DNA of 64,000 nt from Saliphagus infecundisoli (GCF_020177375.1 NZ_JAIWHV010000001.1:434001-498000), one strand, 5' to 3'. Numbered from the stretch's first letter, positions 26,504-36,123 are shown. Notes: a model not told the origin generated them from the sequence alone. Translations and numbers: made by a program.

Positions 26504-27505
26504 TCAGGCCCCCCGTTCGCTCCCCTCGATGTTGGGATCGAGGGCGTCCCTGAACCAGTCGCCGAGCAGGTTGACGCTGATGACCGCCAGGACGATGCCG
26601 ATACCGGGGACCATCGCGACCCACGGCCGGGTCCGGAGCACGTCCTGCCCGGTTTCGATCTCGTAGCCCCACGAGAGCGTCGTCCCGGTGAACCCCAGAT
26701 ACGCGAGCGAGGCCTCGATCAGGATGATGATCGCCATCTGGATCGTCGCGAGGACGATGATCGGCGTGAGGCTGTTGGGCAGGACGTGCTTGAGCAGGAT
26801 CCGCCAGTCGGCGGTCCCGAAGCTCTTGGCGGCCTTGACGTACTCCTCGTTGCGGATCGATAAGGCCTCGCCGCGGGCGACGCGGGCGAACCAGACCCAC
26901 GTCACCAGCGCGACGACGACCGTCACGCTCCCGGGGATCGGGATCGACTCGGGCATCCCGTCGGCAACGCCCGCGAGGACGATGGGGTCGGGTACCTGGA
27001 TGGGCTGTGATCCGAACACGCCGATCAGCGCGAGCGCGAGCACCAGCGCCGGGAACGCGAGCATGACGTCGGCGAGCCGCATCAGTCCGTCGTCGATCCG
27101 GCCGCCGTAGTAGCCCGCGACGAGCCCGAAGGGTACGCCCATGAGCAGCGCCAGGCTCACGCCGAAGAGGCTGACCAGAAGCGAAACCCGGGCTCCATAG
27201 AGGAACCGCGAGTAGACGTCCTGTCCGACCGTGTTCGTCCCGAGGAGGTGCTCGCTCGTCGAGGTGACCTCTACGTCGCCGATCTCGCCGTCGGAAGCGA
27301 CCGTCGTCGTGTACTCGAATCCGGGGGGCGGGTACGGCCCGCCTTCCTCGTGGAAGTATCCGGTCCGGGTCGGGTCGTGCGTTGCGAGGATCGGCGCGAA
27401 CATGGCCATGACGACGATCACGACTAGCAACACCAGTCCCAGCTTCGGTAGCATGCTCTCCCGGAACGTCCGTGTCAGGTTCCGCTTGACGCGATCCGAG
27501 ATCAT
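26504..27505 (-). CDS. Oligopeptide ABC transporter permease (DppC type)
   Basis: Encodes 333 residues. An N-terminal hydrophobic helix (around 20-40) is followed by a periplasm-like loop with GTNTVGQDVYSRFLYGARVSL, the typical DppC motif, five more membrane helices, and the EAA loop that docks with the ATPases (EALSIRNEEYVKAAKSFGTADW). The ATG overlaps the stop of the DppB-type gene by four bases. Together they form the membrane pore of a binding-protein-dependent importer. Confidence 0.95.
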   Translation of the reverse strand: MISDRVKRNLTRTFRESMLPKLGLVLLVVIVVMAMFAPILATHDPTRTGYFHEEGGPYPPPGFEYTTTVASDGEIGDVEVTSTSEHLLGTNTVGQDVYSRFLYGARVSLLVSLFGVSLALLMGVPFGLVAGYYGGRIDDGLMRLADVMLAFPALVLALALIGVFGSQPIQVPDPIVLAGVADGMPESIPIPGSVTVVVALVTWVWFARVARGEALSIRNEEYVKAAKSFGTADWRILLKHVLPNSLTPIIVLATIQMAIIILIEASLAYLGFTGTTLSWGYEIETGQDVLRTRPWVAMVPGIGIVLAVISVNLLGDWFRDALDPNIEGSERGA

Positions 27506-28548
27506 TCGACGCTCACCTGCGGATCCAGATACGTGTAGAGTGCGTCGACGACGATGTTGATGGTGACGAACATGATTGCGATAAAGAGGATGATCCCCTG
27601 CATGAGCGGCCAGTCGCGGACGCCCAGCGCGTCGATCAGCCGAAGCCCGAGCCCCGGCCAGTTGAACACCGTTTCGGTGATGACGGCCCCGCCCATCAGC
27701 GTCCCCATCTGGAGGCCGAGGACGGTGATGATCGGGATCATCGTGTTCCGGAGCACGTGCTTGTACCGGACGAGCACGCCCGGTAGCCCCTTCGACTGCG
27801 TCGCGGTGACGTAGGGCTTGCCGAACTCGTCGATCATGCCGCTCCGGGTGAGTCGCGTGATCAGCGCCGTGAAGTACGTCCCCAGCGTGATCGCGGGGAG
27901 CGTGATGTGTTTCAGCCAGAGCCCCATCTCGCCGAACGATCCCTCCTGGACGATCGCCATGAGGGCCTCGCCGAAGCCGACCGCCCGGCGGCCGGTCGGC
28001 AGGTCGACGAAGCCGACCCCGATCGGGACCGACCCGCTCCCGGAGAGCGACGGATACGGGATGCCGTACCAGACGCCCAGCACGAGGATCAACATCAGGC
28101 CGAGCCAGAAGTTGGGCGTGCTGATCCCCAGCAGGGAGAACAGCGTCGCGCCGTAATCGGAGGCGGTCCCGCGGCGCGTCGCCGAGACGACGCCGAGCGG
28201 GACCGCGATCAGCAACGCGATTACCGTCGCGGCGACGGCGAGTTCGATCGTCGCGGGGACGCGCTCTAGGACCATCATCTCGACCTCGCGCTCCGAGCGC
28301 CAGGAGTATCCGAGATCGCCCCGAACCAGGCTACCGAGGTAATCCGCGTACTGGACGTATATCGGCTCGTTCAATCCCTCGACCTCCCTGACCCGTTCGA
28401 CGAGTTCCTGGGTCGCCCCCTGTCCGAGCATCAGTGACGCCGGGTCGCCGGGCGACACGGCCCTCAGCCCGAACAGAACGGTCACGACGCCCCAGATGAC
28501 GAAGACGCCCTGGAGCGTCCGCCGGAGCAGGAACTTCAGCATCGACAT
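27502..28548 (-). CDS. Oligopeptide ABC transporter permease (DppB type)
   Basis: Encodes 348 residues with six predicted membrane helices. The DppB features are an N-terminal helix starting FLLRRTLQGVFVIWGVV, then GDPASLMLG, GDLGYSW and a C-terminal EAA loop (MIDEFGKPYVTATQSKGLP) with TETVFNWPGLG. It comes after the substrate-binding protein gene with a 108-base gap and overlaps the next permease gene by four bases. Confidence 0.95.
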   Translation of the reverse strand: MSMLKFLLRRTLQGVFVIWGVVTVLFGLRAVSPGDPASLMLGQGATQELVERVREVEGLNEPIYVQYADYLGSLVRGDLGYSWRSEREVEMMVLERVPATIELAVAATVIALLIAVPLGVVSATRRGTASDYGATLFSLLGISTPNFWLGLMLILVLGVWYGIPYPSLSGSGSVPIGVGFVDLPTGRRAVGFGEALMAIVQEGSFGEMGLWLKHITLPAITLGTYFTALITRLTRSGMIDEFGKPYVTATQSKGLPGVLVRYKHVLRNTMIPIITVLGLQMGTLMGGAVITETVFNWPGLGLRLIDALGVRDWPLMQGIILFIAIMFVTINIVVDALYTYLDPQVSVE

Positions 28549-28570
28549 TGACTATCCCAAAACCGTGTAA

Positions 28571-28603
28571 CGACTATCATGACGTTTTCGTTTCCCGTAG
28601 TCG
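28571..28603 (-). promoter_or_regulatory. Inverted repeat between binding-protein and permease genes
   Basis: CGACTA and TAGTCG frame a 21-base loop in the 108-base gap between the substrate-binding protein stop and the DppB-type start. Such intercistronic hairpins often protect the upstream message, giving more binding protein than permease. The function here is inferred. Confidence 0.3.
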
Positions 28604-28656
28604 GGTTCGCGTCCGCCCGCCGAGGTCGCGTGGCCGATCGTGGGGCCGCCTCACTG

Positions 28657-30423
28657 TCAGGCGTCCATGCCCCAGACGTAGACGACCTCGTCGGGACGGG
28701 GCTCCCACTGGATGGCCTCGTTGACCCCGTAGATGCTCTCCTGGACGTGGAGGAACAGCCACGGCGCCTTCTCGTGAGCCAGTTGCATCACTTCCTGGAG
28801 CTGCTGGGTCCGTTCCTCGGGGTCTTCCATCTGCTGGCTCTCGATGATCGCGTCGCTGAGCTCCTCGTCCTCGAACGTCCTGCTCGGGTTGTCCGGGATC
28901 GTGAAGAACCCCTGGGTCCCGTAGTCGGCGTCACCGGTGATCGTTCCCCATCCGATCATGTAGAAGGGGTGTTCGATGTTGTTGGGCTCGACGCCGGCGT
29001 TGTTCTCGTCGGAGACGACCGGGAACTCGACGATGTTCGCCTCGCAGCTGACGTTGCCGAGCTGATCGATCTGGTCAGCCGCCGTCTCGGCGACCTGGGC
29101 GTCGTTGAGATACCGGCCCTGCGGGGCGGTCAGCGTGATTTCCATGCCGCCGTAGCCGCTCTCCTCGACGAGGCTCTCGGCCTGCCCGATGTCCTGTTCG
29201 TACGCTTCGATGTCGGAGTTGTAGCCATTTATCGCGGGTGCGACCGGCTGTCCGACCGGCTCGCCGAACCCGCTGAGCACGTTCTCGACGATGCCCGCGT
29301 TGTCGACGGCGTAGTTCATCGCCTGGCGGAACTCCTGGCTGTCGTAGGGCTCGACGGTGTTCTTCATCGGACAGAACACCGTCCGGAAGCTCGTCACGTT
29401 CCGAACCTCGACGCCCTCGGCGTCCTGGATCGTCCCGACGTCCTCGGGGAGGATGTTGATCGTGAGGTCGGTCTCGCCGGCCTCGAGGGCTGCAGCACGG
29501 CCGCTGGATTCGCTGTTGGCCCGGAACGTGACCGTCTCGAAGGGCGGCTGCTCGCCCCAGTAGTCGTCGAACCGCTCTAAGACGATCTCCTCGCCGGAGG
29601 TGAAGTCGACGACCTCGTAGGGTCCGGTCCCGTTGAACGCCTCCGGATCGGATCCGGAGATCGCCGAGTTCTCGGCGTCGTAGTTGTCGATCGCCCACTG
29701 CTCGTTCATCGCCCGGCCATAGTTGCCGTACTCGAACTCCGCGAGGCCGGGTGCGGCGCCGTAGTTGACCGCGACCGTCAGGTCGTCGACCGCCTCCGCG
29801 CTCTCGATCGAGCCGAGGCCGAAGGTGCCGATCGGGCTCTCCACGCCGATCTCCGGGTCGAGCGTCCGGTTGATCGTCCAGGCGACGTCCTCGGCCGTGA
29901 GGTCGTCGCCGTTGTGGAAGACGACGTCGTCGCGCAACATCAGATGGGTCGTCCCCTCCCCCTGGACCTCCTGTTCCTCGACGACTCTCGGGAAGATCCC
30001 CTCCCCGGGCTCGAAGTCGAACAGCGGCTCGTAGATGTGATCGAACACGTCGAAGTAGTCCCCGGTGATGTGATCGAGCGGGTCGATCGTGTCCGGGAAC
30101 TGCGAGAGTGTGATCGTGATCTCGTTCAAACCGCTTCCGCCGTTGCCGCTTTCGTTACCGTCGCCCTCGCTTTCGTTGCCGTTCCCGTTCCCATTTCCGT
30201 CACCGCTCCCGGTTTCGTTGTCGTCGTTCCCGTTTCCGTTCCCATTGCCGTTTCCGTTCCCGTTTCCATTTCCATTCCCGTTCCCGTTTCCATTGCCGTT
30301 TCCGTTCCCCCCGTCGTCGCCCATACAGCCCGCAAGCGCCGCGAGAGCTGCGGTGGTCGACGTCGTCCCCGTCATCCGGAGGAGCGTTCTGCGGTCTACC
30401 GTCAGTTCGTTCCCATCTGACAT
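28657..30423 (-). CDS. Peptide-type ABC transporter substrate-binding lipoprotein (family 5)
   Basis: Encodes 588 residues. A Tat signal (RR at 11-12 in VDRRTLLRM) ends in a lipobox with Cys33 (LAALAGC), so it is a lipid-anchored protein exported folded. Residues about 40-95 are a Gly-Asn repeat linker. The SBP family 5 domain starts near 100 (ITLSQFPDTIDPLDHITGD) and has ...NGDDLTAEDVAWTINRTLDP, FNGTGPYEVVDF and RQAMNYAVDNAGIVENVL. A leaderless TATA at 30448-30456 drives the operon. The substrate may be a peptide, but this family also binds sugars and nickel. Confidence 0.94.
   Translation of the reverse strand: MSDGNELTVDRRTLLRMTGTTSTTAALAALAGCMGDDGGNGNGNGNGNGNGNGNGNGNGNGNGNGNDDNETGSGDGNGNGNGNESEGDGNESGNGGSGLNEITITLSQFPDTIDPLDHITGDYFDVFDHIYEPLFDFEPGEGIFPRVVEEQEVQGEGTTHLMLRDDVVFHNGDDLTAEDVAWTINRTLDPEIGVESPIGTFGLGSIESAEAVDDLTVAVNYGAAPGLAEFEYGNYGRAMNEQWAIDNYDAENSAISGSDPEAFNGTGPYEVVDFTSGEEIVLERFDDYWGEQPPFETVTFRANSESSGRAAALEAGETDLTINILPEDVGTIQDAEGVEVRNVTSFRTVFCPMKNTVEPYDSQEFRQAMNYAVDNAGIVENVLSGFGEPVGQPVAPAINGYNSDIEAYEQDIGQAESLVEESGYGGMEITLTAPQGRYLNDAQVAETAADQIDQLGNVSCEANIVEFPVVSDENNAGVEPNNIEHPFYMIGWGTITGDADYGTQGFFTIPDNPSRTFEDEELSDAIIESQQMEDPEERTQQLQEVMQLAHEKAPWLFLHVQESIYGVNEAIQWEPRPDEVVYVWGMDA
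30226..30309. repeat. Hexanucleotide repeat encoding the Gly-Asn linker
   Basis: On the plus strand a run of about 14 degenerate six-base units of the form CCNTTN encodes (GN)n in the substrate-binding lipoprotein. The third bases vary (CCGTTC, CCATTT, CCGTTT), so selection on the protein, not recent slippage alone, keeps it. A shorter interrupted block lies at about 30160-30215. Confidence 0.75.
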
Positions 30424-30728
30424 ACCCCGTAGGTGGACTGGGCATTATTTATAAATTGCCCTCGTTCAGTAGACGTATATCTATTCCCACGAAGAATTGA
30501 GGAAACCCATCCACTAATGTACAGATATGGGCGGCCGAGGAAACGGCCGTTCGTCCACTTCCTTCGGATCGGTCCGCGAGGCGGCGACAGCCGGGGGCCG
30601 AGCCGGCGCGCGCGCGGATCGAAAGCAGAATCGATCCACCGGGAGCGGTCGGCCCGTATCCCGGTTTTCGCCCGCACGTCACGCGAGCCGGCAGTACAGT
30701 TAAACCGCTGGATTGCCTACCGTTTGGT
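30424..30728. other. 305-base divergent intergenic region
   Basis: It holds the promoter of the peptide-transporter operon on the left and, on the right, a TTAAA element at about 30699-30704, some 28 bases before the RNase H gene. Between them are two small hairpin-forming stretches (GGCCG/CGGCC near 30532-30555 and GATCGA/TCGATC near 30616-30637). No credible gene was found. Confidence 0.5.
30448..30456 (-). promoter_or_regulatory. TATA box of the peptide transporter operon
   Basis: The minus strand reads ATTTATAAA. It is centred about 28 bases before the ATG at 30423, so the transcript is probably leaderless. The surrounding bases are strongly AT-rich for this genome. Confidence 0.75.
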
Positions 30729-31394
30729 ATGGCCGCCCACGGCCGCCCTGCGCTGCGGGACCTGTTCGACGAGTCGCCGACGCCCCACATCGCCCACCCG
30801 CCCCGAACCCACCACCGTGACTTCTACGTCGCGACCGACGGCTCCTTCCGGGAGGCCGGCGGCGGGCTCGGTGCCGTGATCGAAACGCGCGACGGGACCC
30901 GGGTCGCGCGCCTCTCGACGACCGACACCCCTCCCGACAACAACGTCGCCGAGTACCGGGCGCTCCACCTGGGCCTCGACGTGCTGGCCGCCCGCGCGCC
31001 GCCCGAGGCGCGGGTCGGCGTCCTCGTCGACCACGACGCGCTCGCGAGCAACGTCAACGGCGCCGTCCTCGCCGCCGACCATCCCGACGGGCGGTCCCCG
31101 CATCCGGTGGACGTACCGCCCGCGAGCGCGAACCACTGGCGGGGGATCCGGGCCCGGCTCACCGGCTTCGCCGAGGCCAGAGCCGCCCGGATCGAGAGCG
31201 ACCGCAACCCCGCTCATCCCCTCGCGAACGCGCCCGGCCGGTACGAACATGTCAACCGCACGCCCGACCGGTGCGTGCTCCCGGAACTGCCCCGTTCTTC
31301 GCCGGCGAGCGCGGACGGCGCCGACGGCGAGATCCCTCCGCCCTCGCGGGCCAACCGCGGACGTTCTGGCGGATCGGGACGTGCCTCCGACTGA
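30729..31394 (+). CDS. RNase H-family protein
   Basis: Encodes 221 residues. The RNase HI fold is shown by YVATDGSFREAGGGLGAVI with Asp37, NNVAEYRALHLGLD with Glu75, and VGVLVDHDALASNVNG with Asp101. The usual last catalytic aspartate (in an AD-x-LAN motif) is replaced by His163 (NPAHPLAN). It may be a real but altered nuclease, or a binding protein. About 50 C-terminal residues are Ser-, Pro- and Gly-rich. It stands alone, divergent from the peptide transporter. Confidence 0.82.
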   Translation: MAAHGRPALRDLFDESPTPHIAHPPRTHHRDFYVATDGSFREAGGGLGAVIETRDGTRVARLSTTDTPPDNNVAEYRALHLGLDVLAARAPPEARVGVLVDHDALASNVNGAVLAADHPDGRSPHPVDVPPASANHWRGIRARLTGFAEARAARIESDRNPAHPLANAPGRYEHVNRTPDRCVLPELPRSSPASADGADGEIPPPSRANRGRSGGSGRASD

Positions 31395-31439
31395 CCGGCG
31401 ATCGTTTTCCGAGAGCCGGGATTCGATGGACGAACGCCC

Positions 31440-31515
31440 GATATACGAAGTCCTATTATCTCCTTGTATGCGTTTATAATACACTTAGCCATTATGGGAT
31501 AACCTCTTATGCAGT
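31440..31515 (+). promoter_or_regulatory. AT-rich promoter region of gltB
   Basis: This stretch is much richer in A and T than its surroundings. It has TTTATAAT at 31473-31480, about 57 bases before the gltB ATG, and TCTTATG at 31505-31511, about 26 bases before it. The nearer one fits a leaderless start. The farther one would give a leader of about 30 bases with AGGTGG just before the ATG. Two start sites are possible. Confidence 0.45.
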
Positions 31516-31533
31516 GTCCGTTCAGTAGGTGGC

Positions 31534-34500
31534 ATGCAACAGCCATCGGGAGTGGATTCCACCGGCAGTCCGCGGGGCCTCGCGAGCCCGGCGGACGAAC
31601 GGTCGAACTGCGGCGTCGGCGTCGTCATGGACCTCGAGGGGGGATCGGGCCACGACGTCGTCGCCGACGGACTCGAGCTTCTCACGAACCTAGAGCATCG
31701 CGGCACGACCGGCGCAGAAAAGAACACGGGCGATGGCGCCGGCGTCATGCTCCAGACGCCCGACGCCTTCTTCCGGGAGGTTCTCGATTGCGACCTGCCC
31801 GAGAGCTACGCCGCCGGCTCCGTGTTCTTTCCTCGGGACGACGAGGCTCGCGAGGAACTGGTCGCGCTCGTCGAGGACGCGCTGGCCGACTACGACCTCG
31901 AGGTCGCGGCCTGGCGGGACGTCCCGACGGACAACGACGGGCTCGGCGAGACGGCCCTCGACTCCGAGCCCGACGTGTGGCAGGCGTTCGTCGCGGCCAC
32001 GGACGACGTCTCCGGCGAGAGCTTCGACCGCCGGCTCTACGTCGCCCGCCGGGCCGTCGAGAACGCGGTCGAAGCGGCCGACATCGAGGGGAAGGAACGC
32101 TTCTACGTCTGCTCGCTCGACGCCGACACGGTCGTCTACAAGGGACTGCTGAAGGGCGTCCAGGTCCCCTCGTACTACCCCGACCTGACCGACGAGCGCG
32201 TCGCGTCGAACTTCGTGATGGTCCACGAGCGGTTCTCGACGAACACGCTCGGCGCCTGGCACCTCGCCCATCCCTACCGCAACATCGTCCACAACGGCGA
32301 GTTCAACACGATCCAGGGCAACATCAACTGGATGCGCGCCCGCGAGACCGACATCGAGAGCGAGGTGCTGGAGGATCTCGAGGCGGTCAAGCCGATCATC
32401 GACGACCCCGACCAATCGGACACCGCGAGCGTCGACAACGCCCTCGAGCTCCTCATGGCCGACGGCCGGGACCTCGCTCACGCCCTCCGAATGCTCGTCC
32501 CCGAGGCCTGGCGGGGCGACGAGACGATGGACGAGGCTCGCAGGGACTGGTACGATTTCCACGCCTCGCTGATCGAGCCCTGGGACGGGCCCGCCCTCGT
32601 CGCCGCCACCGACGGCGAGCGCGTCGGCGCCGTCCTCGACCGCAACGGCCTGCGACCCTGCCGGTACGACGTCACGACCGACGACCGGCTCGTGATGGCG
32701 AGCGAAGCGGGTGCGGTCGAAACCCCGCCCGAGAAGATCGCCGAACGCGGCCGGCTCCAGCCCGGCCAGCTCTTCCTCGCCGACCCCGAGGAAGGGCGCG
32801 TCATCCCCGATGAGGAGGTCTTCGAGGGCCTCACCGACGACCGCTACGGCGAGTGGGTCGAAGAGAACCAGCTTCTTCTCCCCGAGATCACGACGACCGC
32901 GGACCCGACGACCCAGGCGCCCGTCTCGGGACTCCGGGACCACCAGGCCGCGTTCGGCTACACCCACGACGAACTCGAGAACCTGATCGAACCGATGGCC
33001 CAGAAGGGCAAGGACCCGGTGGGGTCGATGGGCGACGACACCCCGCTCTCGGTGTTGACCCCCTTCAACCGTCCGCTGTTTACCTACTTCAAGCAGCTGT
33101 TCGCCCAGGTGACGAACCCGCCGCTGGACTACATCCGCGAGGAACTGGTCACCTCGCTGGAGAGCCGGCTGGGCCACCAGCGGAACCTCCTCTCGGAATC
33201 GCCGGCACACGCCCGCCAGCTCGTCGTCGACTCGCCGGTGCTGACCGACGCCGAACTCGAGGCGATCCGGGAGAACGAGGAGCGGGACGTTACGGCCCGG
33301 ACGGTCGACATCACCTACGAGCGTCCCGACGAGGCCGACGGGGAGGCCCTCGAAGCCGCGATCGAGCGGGTCCGCGAGGACGTCGTCGAGGCGATCGAGT
33401 CCGGCGCCGAGGTGTTGATCCTCTCGGACCGCGCGACCGATCCCGACCGGCTCGCGGTCCCGAGCCTGCTGGCGACGGGGGCGGTCCACCACCACCTCGT
33501 TCGCAACGGGCTTCGCAACCACGTCGGCCTCGTTGTCGAGTCGGCGGACCCGCGTGCGGTCCACCACCTCGCGACGCTCGTGGGCTACGGCGCCGGCGCC
33601 GTCAACCCCTACCTCGCCTTCCAGACGATCGAGGACATGACCGCTGGCCCCGACGGCGCCGACGCCGACGAGGCGATCTCGGCGTACATTACCGCCCTCG
33701 AGGACGGCCTCCTGAAGACGATGGCGAAGATGGGGATCTCGACGGTCGAGAGCTACCAGGGCGCCCAGATCTTCGAGGCCGTCGGCCTCGATAGCGATCT
33801 CGTCGCCGAATACTTCGAGGGGACCGAGAACCGGACCGAGGGCATCGGTCTCGCGGAGATCGAGCGCGACGTCGTCGAACGCCACGAGCGGGGCTTTCAC
33901 GACGACGGCGAGGAGACCACCCTCGACCGACAGGGCGAGTACGAGTTCCGCTCGGGGGGAATCTTCCACCAGTGGAATCCCCAAACCGTGGGCGCGCTCC
34001 AGCAGTCGGTACGAGCGAACGACGCCGAGCGCTACGGCGAGTTCGCCGAGATGATCAACGACCAGAACGAGGAGCTCCAGACCCTCCGGGGATTGCTCGA
34101 GTTCGACTCCGATCGCGAGCCGATCCCGATAGAGGACGTCGAGCCCGTCGAGGAGATCGTCCGGCGCTTCTCGACGGCCGCGATGAGCCTCGGGAGCCTC
34201 TCGCCGGAGGCCCACGAGAACAACTCGATCGCGATGAACCGGATCGGCGCGAAGTCGAACTCCGGCGAGGGCGGCGAGCCCCCCGAACGCTTCGGCACCG
34301 AACGCGAGTGCAACGTCAAGCAGGTCGCCTCCGGCCGCTTCGGCGTCACCTCGACGTATCTCTCGAGCGCCGACGAGCTCCAGATAAAGATGGCCCAAGG
34401 GAGCAAGCCCGGCGAGGGCGGCCACCTGCCGGGCTCGAAGGTCAACGAGATGATCGCGCACGTCCGGAAGTCCACGCCGGGGGTCGGGCTGATCTCGCCG

Positions 34501-36090
34501 CCGCCGCTCCACGACATCTACTCGATCGAGGACCTGAAACAGCTGATACACGACCTGAAAACGGCGAACGAAGAGGCCGACATCAACGTCAAACTCGTGA
34601 GCGAGGCCGGCATCGGAACGATCGCGGCGGGGGTCGCAAAGGCCAACGCCGACGTCGTCCACATCTCGGGCGATTCGGGCGGGACGGGCGCTTCGCCCAG
34701 GACGTCGATCAAGAACGCGGGCCTGCCCTGGGAGCTCGGCCTCGCGGAGGCAAACCAGATGCTGTGTGAGACCGGCCTGCGCGACCGGATCCGGGTCTCG
34801 ACTGACGGCGGGCTGAAGACGGGTCGGGACGTCGCCGTCGCCGCCCTCCTGGGCGCAGAGGAGTACATCTTCGGCACTGCGAGCCTGGTGACCTCGGGCT
34901 GTGTGATGGCCCGCCAGTGTCACAAGAACACCTGTCCGGTCGGCGTCGCGACCCAGCGCGAGGACCTCCGCAAGCGGTTCCCCGGCGAGCCAGACCACGT
35001 CATCAACTACATGACGTTCATCGCGGGGGAGCTACGAGAGATCATGGCCGACCTGGGCTTCGAGACCGTCGAGGAGATGGTCGGCCGGGTCGAGGTCCTC
35101 GAACAACGCACCGACGTCGATCACCCGAAGGCGCGCAACGTCGATCTCTCGGCGGTGCTCGCCGAACCCGCGGGCGAGGTCCGCACGAAGATCAGCGAAC
35201 AGGACCACGAACTCGGCGACAAACTCGACCGGCGCCTGATCGAGGAGGCCGAGGCGGCGATCGAGGACCACGAGCCGGTGACGCTCTCGGCGGAGGTCAC
35301 CAACGTCGATCGGACGATCGGCGCGATGGTCTCGAACCGGGTGACCGACCGCTACGGCGAGTCCGGGCTCCCCGAGGGGACCCTGACGGTCGACCTCGAG
35401 GGAACTGCCGGCCAGAGCTTCGGCGCGTTCCTCGCCAGCGGGATCTCGATACGGCTGACCGGCGGCGCCAACGACTATGTCGGCAAAGGGCTCTCGGGCG
35501 GGAAACTCGCCGTCCGGACGCCCGACAGGGCCGCCTACGAGGCCGCGGAGAACATGGCGATCGGCAACGTCGCTCTTTACGGCGCGACCGACGGCGAGTG
35601 CTACGTCAACGGCGTCGCCGGCGAGCGCTTTGCCGTGCGAAACTCCGGCGCGAAGGCGGTCGTCGAGGGCGTCGGCGACCACGGCTGTGAGTACATGACC
35701 GGCGGCGTCGTCGCCGTCTTAGGCGAGACGGGGAAGAACTTCGCCGCCGGGATGAGCGGCGGGGTCGCCTACGTCTACGACCCCGACGGGACGTTCCCCG
35801 ACCGGACGAACACCGGGATGGTGACCCTCCACGAGGACCTCGACGAGACCGACGAGGCGATGCTCCGCCGCCTCGTCGAGAACCACGCGGCCTACACCGG
35901 CTCCGACCGGGCCGACGCGCTCCTGGCGGAGTGGGAGACCGAACTCGACTCGTTCGTGAAGGTGATGCCCGACGCCTACCACGACGCGATCAGCGAGGAG
36001 GGCCGCGACGACGTCCGCGAGCTCCTCCCCGGCAGCGCCGAGGCCGACGTCGAGGCCCGCGCGCCCGACTACGCCGCGAGCGACGACTGA
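31534..36090 (+). CDS. gltB: Glutamate synthase large subunit
   Basis: Encodes 1518 residues, the normal size. The enzyme uses glutamine amide nitrogen and 2-oxoglutarate to make glutamate. The class II glutaminase domain has its catalytic cysteine at residue 26 (SNCGVGVV) after a short propeptide. The central region is followed by the FMN domain (GEGGEPPERFGTERECNVKQVASGRFGV; SGDSGGTGASPRTS), the 3Fe-4S cluster Cys residues near 1121-1132 (CVMARQCHKNTCPVG), and the C-terminal beta-helix (GGANDYVGKGLSGG; GGVVAVLG). No small subunit gene gltD is next to it, which fits archaeal single-gene use with ferredoxin. Confidence 0.96.
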   Translation: MQQPSGVDSTGSPRGLASPADERSNCGVGVVMDLEGGSGHDVVADGLELLTNLEHRGTTGAEKNTGDGAGVMLQTPDAFFREVLDCDLPESYAAGSVFFPRDDEAREELVALVEDALADYDLEVAAWRDVPTDNDGLGETALDSEPDVWQAFVAATDDVSGESFDRRLYVARRAVENAVEAADIEGKERFYVCSLDADTVVYKGLLKGVQVPSYYPDLTDERVASNFVMVHERFSTNTLGAWHLAHPYRNIVHNGEFNTIQGNINWMRARETDIESEVLEDLEAVKPIIDDPDQSDTASVDNALELLMADGRDLAHALRMLVPEAWRGDETMDEARRDWYDFHASLIEPWDGPALVAATDGERVGAVLDRNGLRPCRYDVTTDDRLVMASEAGAVETPPEKIAERGRLQPGQLFLADPEEGRVIPDEEVFEGLTDDRYGEWVEENQLLLPEITTTADPTTQAPVSGLRDHQAAFGYTHDELENLIEPMAQKGKDPVGSMGDDTPLSVLTPFNRPLFTYFKQLFAQVTNPPLDYIREELVTSLESRLGHQRNLLSESPAHARQLVVDSPVLTDAELEAIRENEERDVTARTVDITYERPDEADGEALEAAIERVREDVVEAIESGAEVLILSDRATDPDRLAVPSLLATGAVHHHLVRNGLRNHVGLVVESADPRAVHHLATLVGYGAGAVNPYLAFQTIEDMTAGPDGADADEAISAYITALEDGLLKTMAKMGISTVESYQGAQIFEAVGLDSDLVAEYFEGTENRTEGIGLAEIERDVVERHERGFHDDGEETTLDRQGEYEFRSGGIFHQWNPQTVGALQQSVRANDAERYGEFAEMINDQNEELQTLRGLLEFDSDREPIPIEDVEPVEEIVRRFSTAAMSLGSLSPEAHENNSIAMNRIGAKSNSGEGGEPPERFGTERECNVKQVASGRFGVTSTYLSSADELQIKMAQGSKPGEGGHLPGSKVNEMIAHVRKSTPGVGLISPPPLHDIYSIEDLKQLIHDLKTANEEADINVKLVSEAGIGTIAAGVAKANADVVHISGDSGGTGASPRTSIKNAGLPWELGLAEANQMLCETGLRDRIRVSTDGGLKTGRDVAVAALLGAEEYIFGTASLVTSGCVMARQCHKNTCPVGVATQREDLRKRFPGEPDHVINYMTFIAGELREIMADLGFETVEEMVGRVEVLEQRTDVDHPKARNVDLSAVLAEPAGEVRTKISEQDHELGDKLDRRLIEEAEAAIEDHEPVTLSAEVTNVDRTIGAMVSNRVTDRYGESGLPEGTLTVDLEGTAGQSFGAFLASGISIRLTGGANDYVGKGLSGGKLAVRTPDRAAYEAAENMAIGNVALYGATDGECYVNGVAGERFAVRNSGAKAVVEGVGDHGCEYMTGGVVAVLGETGKNFAAGMSGGVAYVYDPDGTFPDRTNTGMVTLHEDLDETDEAMLRRLVENHAAYTGSDRADALLAEWETELDSFVKVMPDAYHDAISEEGRDDVRELLPGSAEADVEARAPDYAASDD

Positions 36091-36123
36091 TCGTACGCCG
36101 ATCGTCGTCCCGGGGACCGCGCT

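Noticed and set aside
30089-30454. Plus-strand frame of Pro-Phe repeats
   Set aside because: It is the antisense reading of the Gly-Asn linker repeat in the lipoprotein gene.
31690-34998. Very long minus-strand open frame inside gltB
   Set aside because: Long antisense frames are normal in GC-rich genes; codon positions and homology clearly support gltB on the plus strand.
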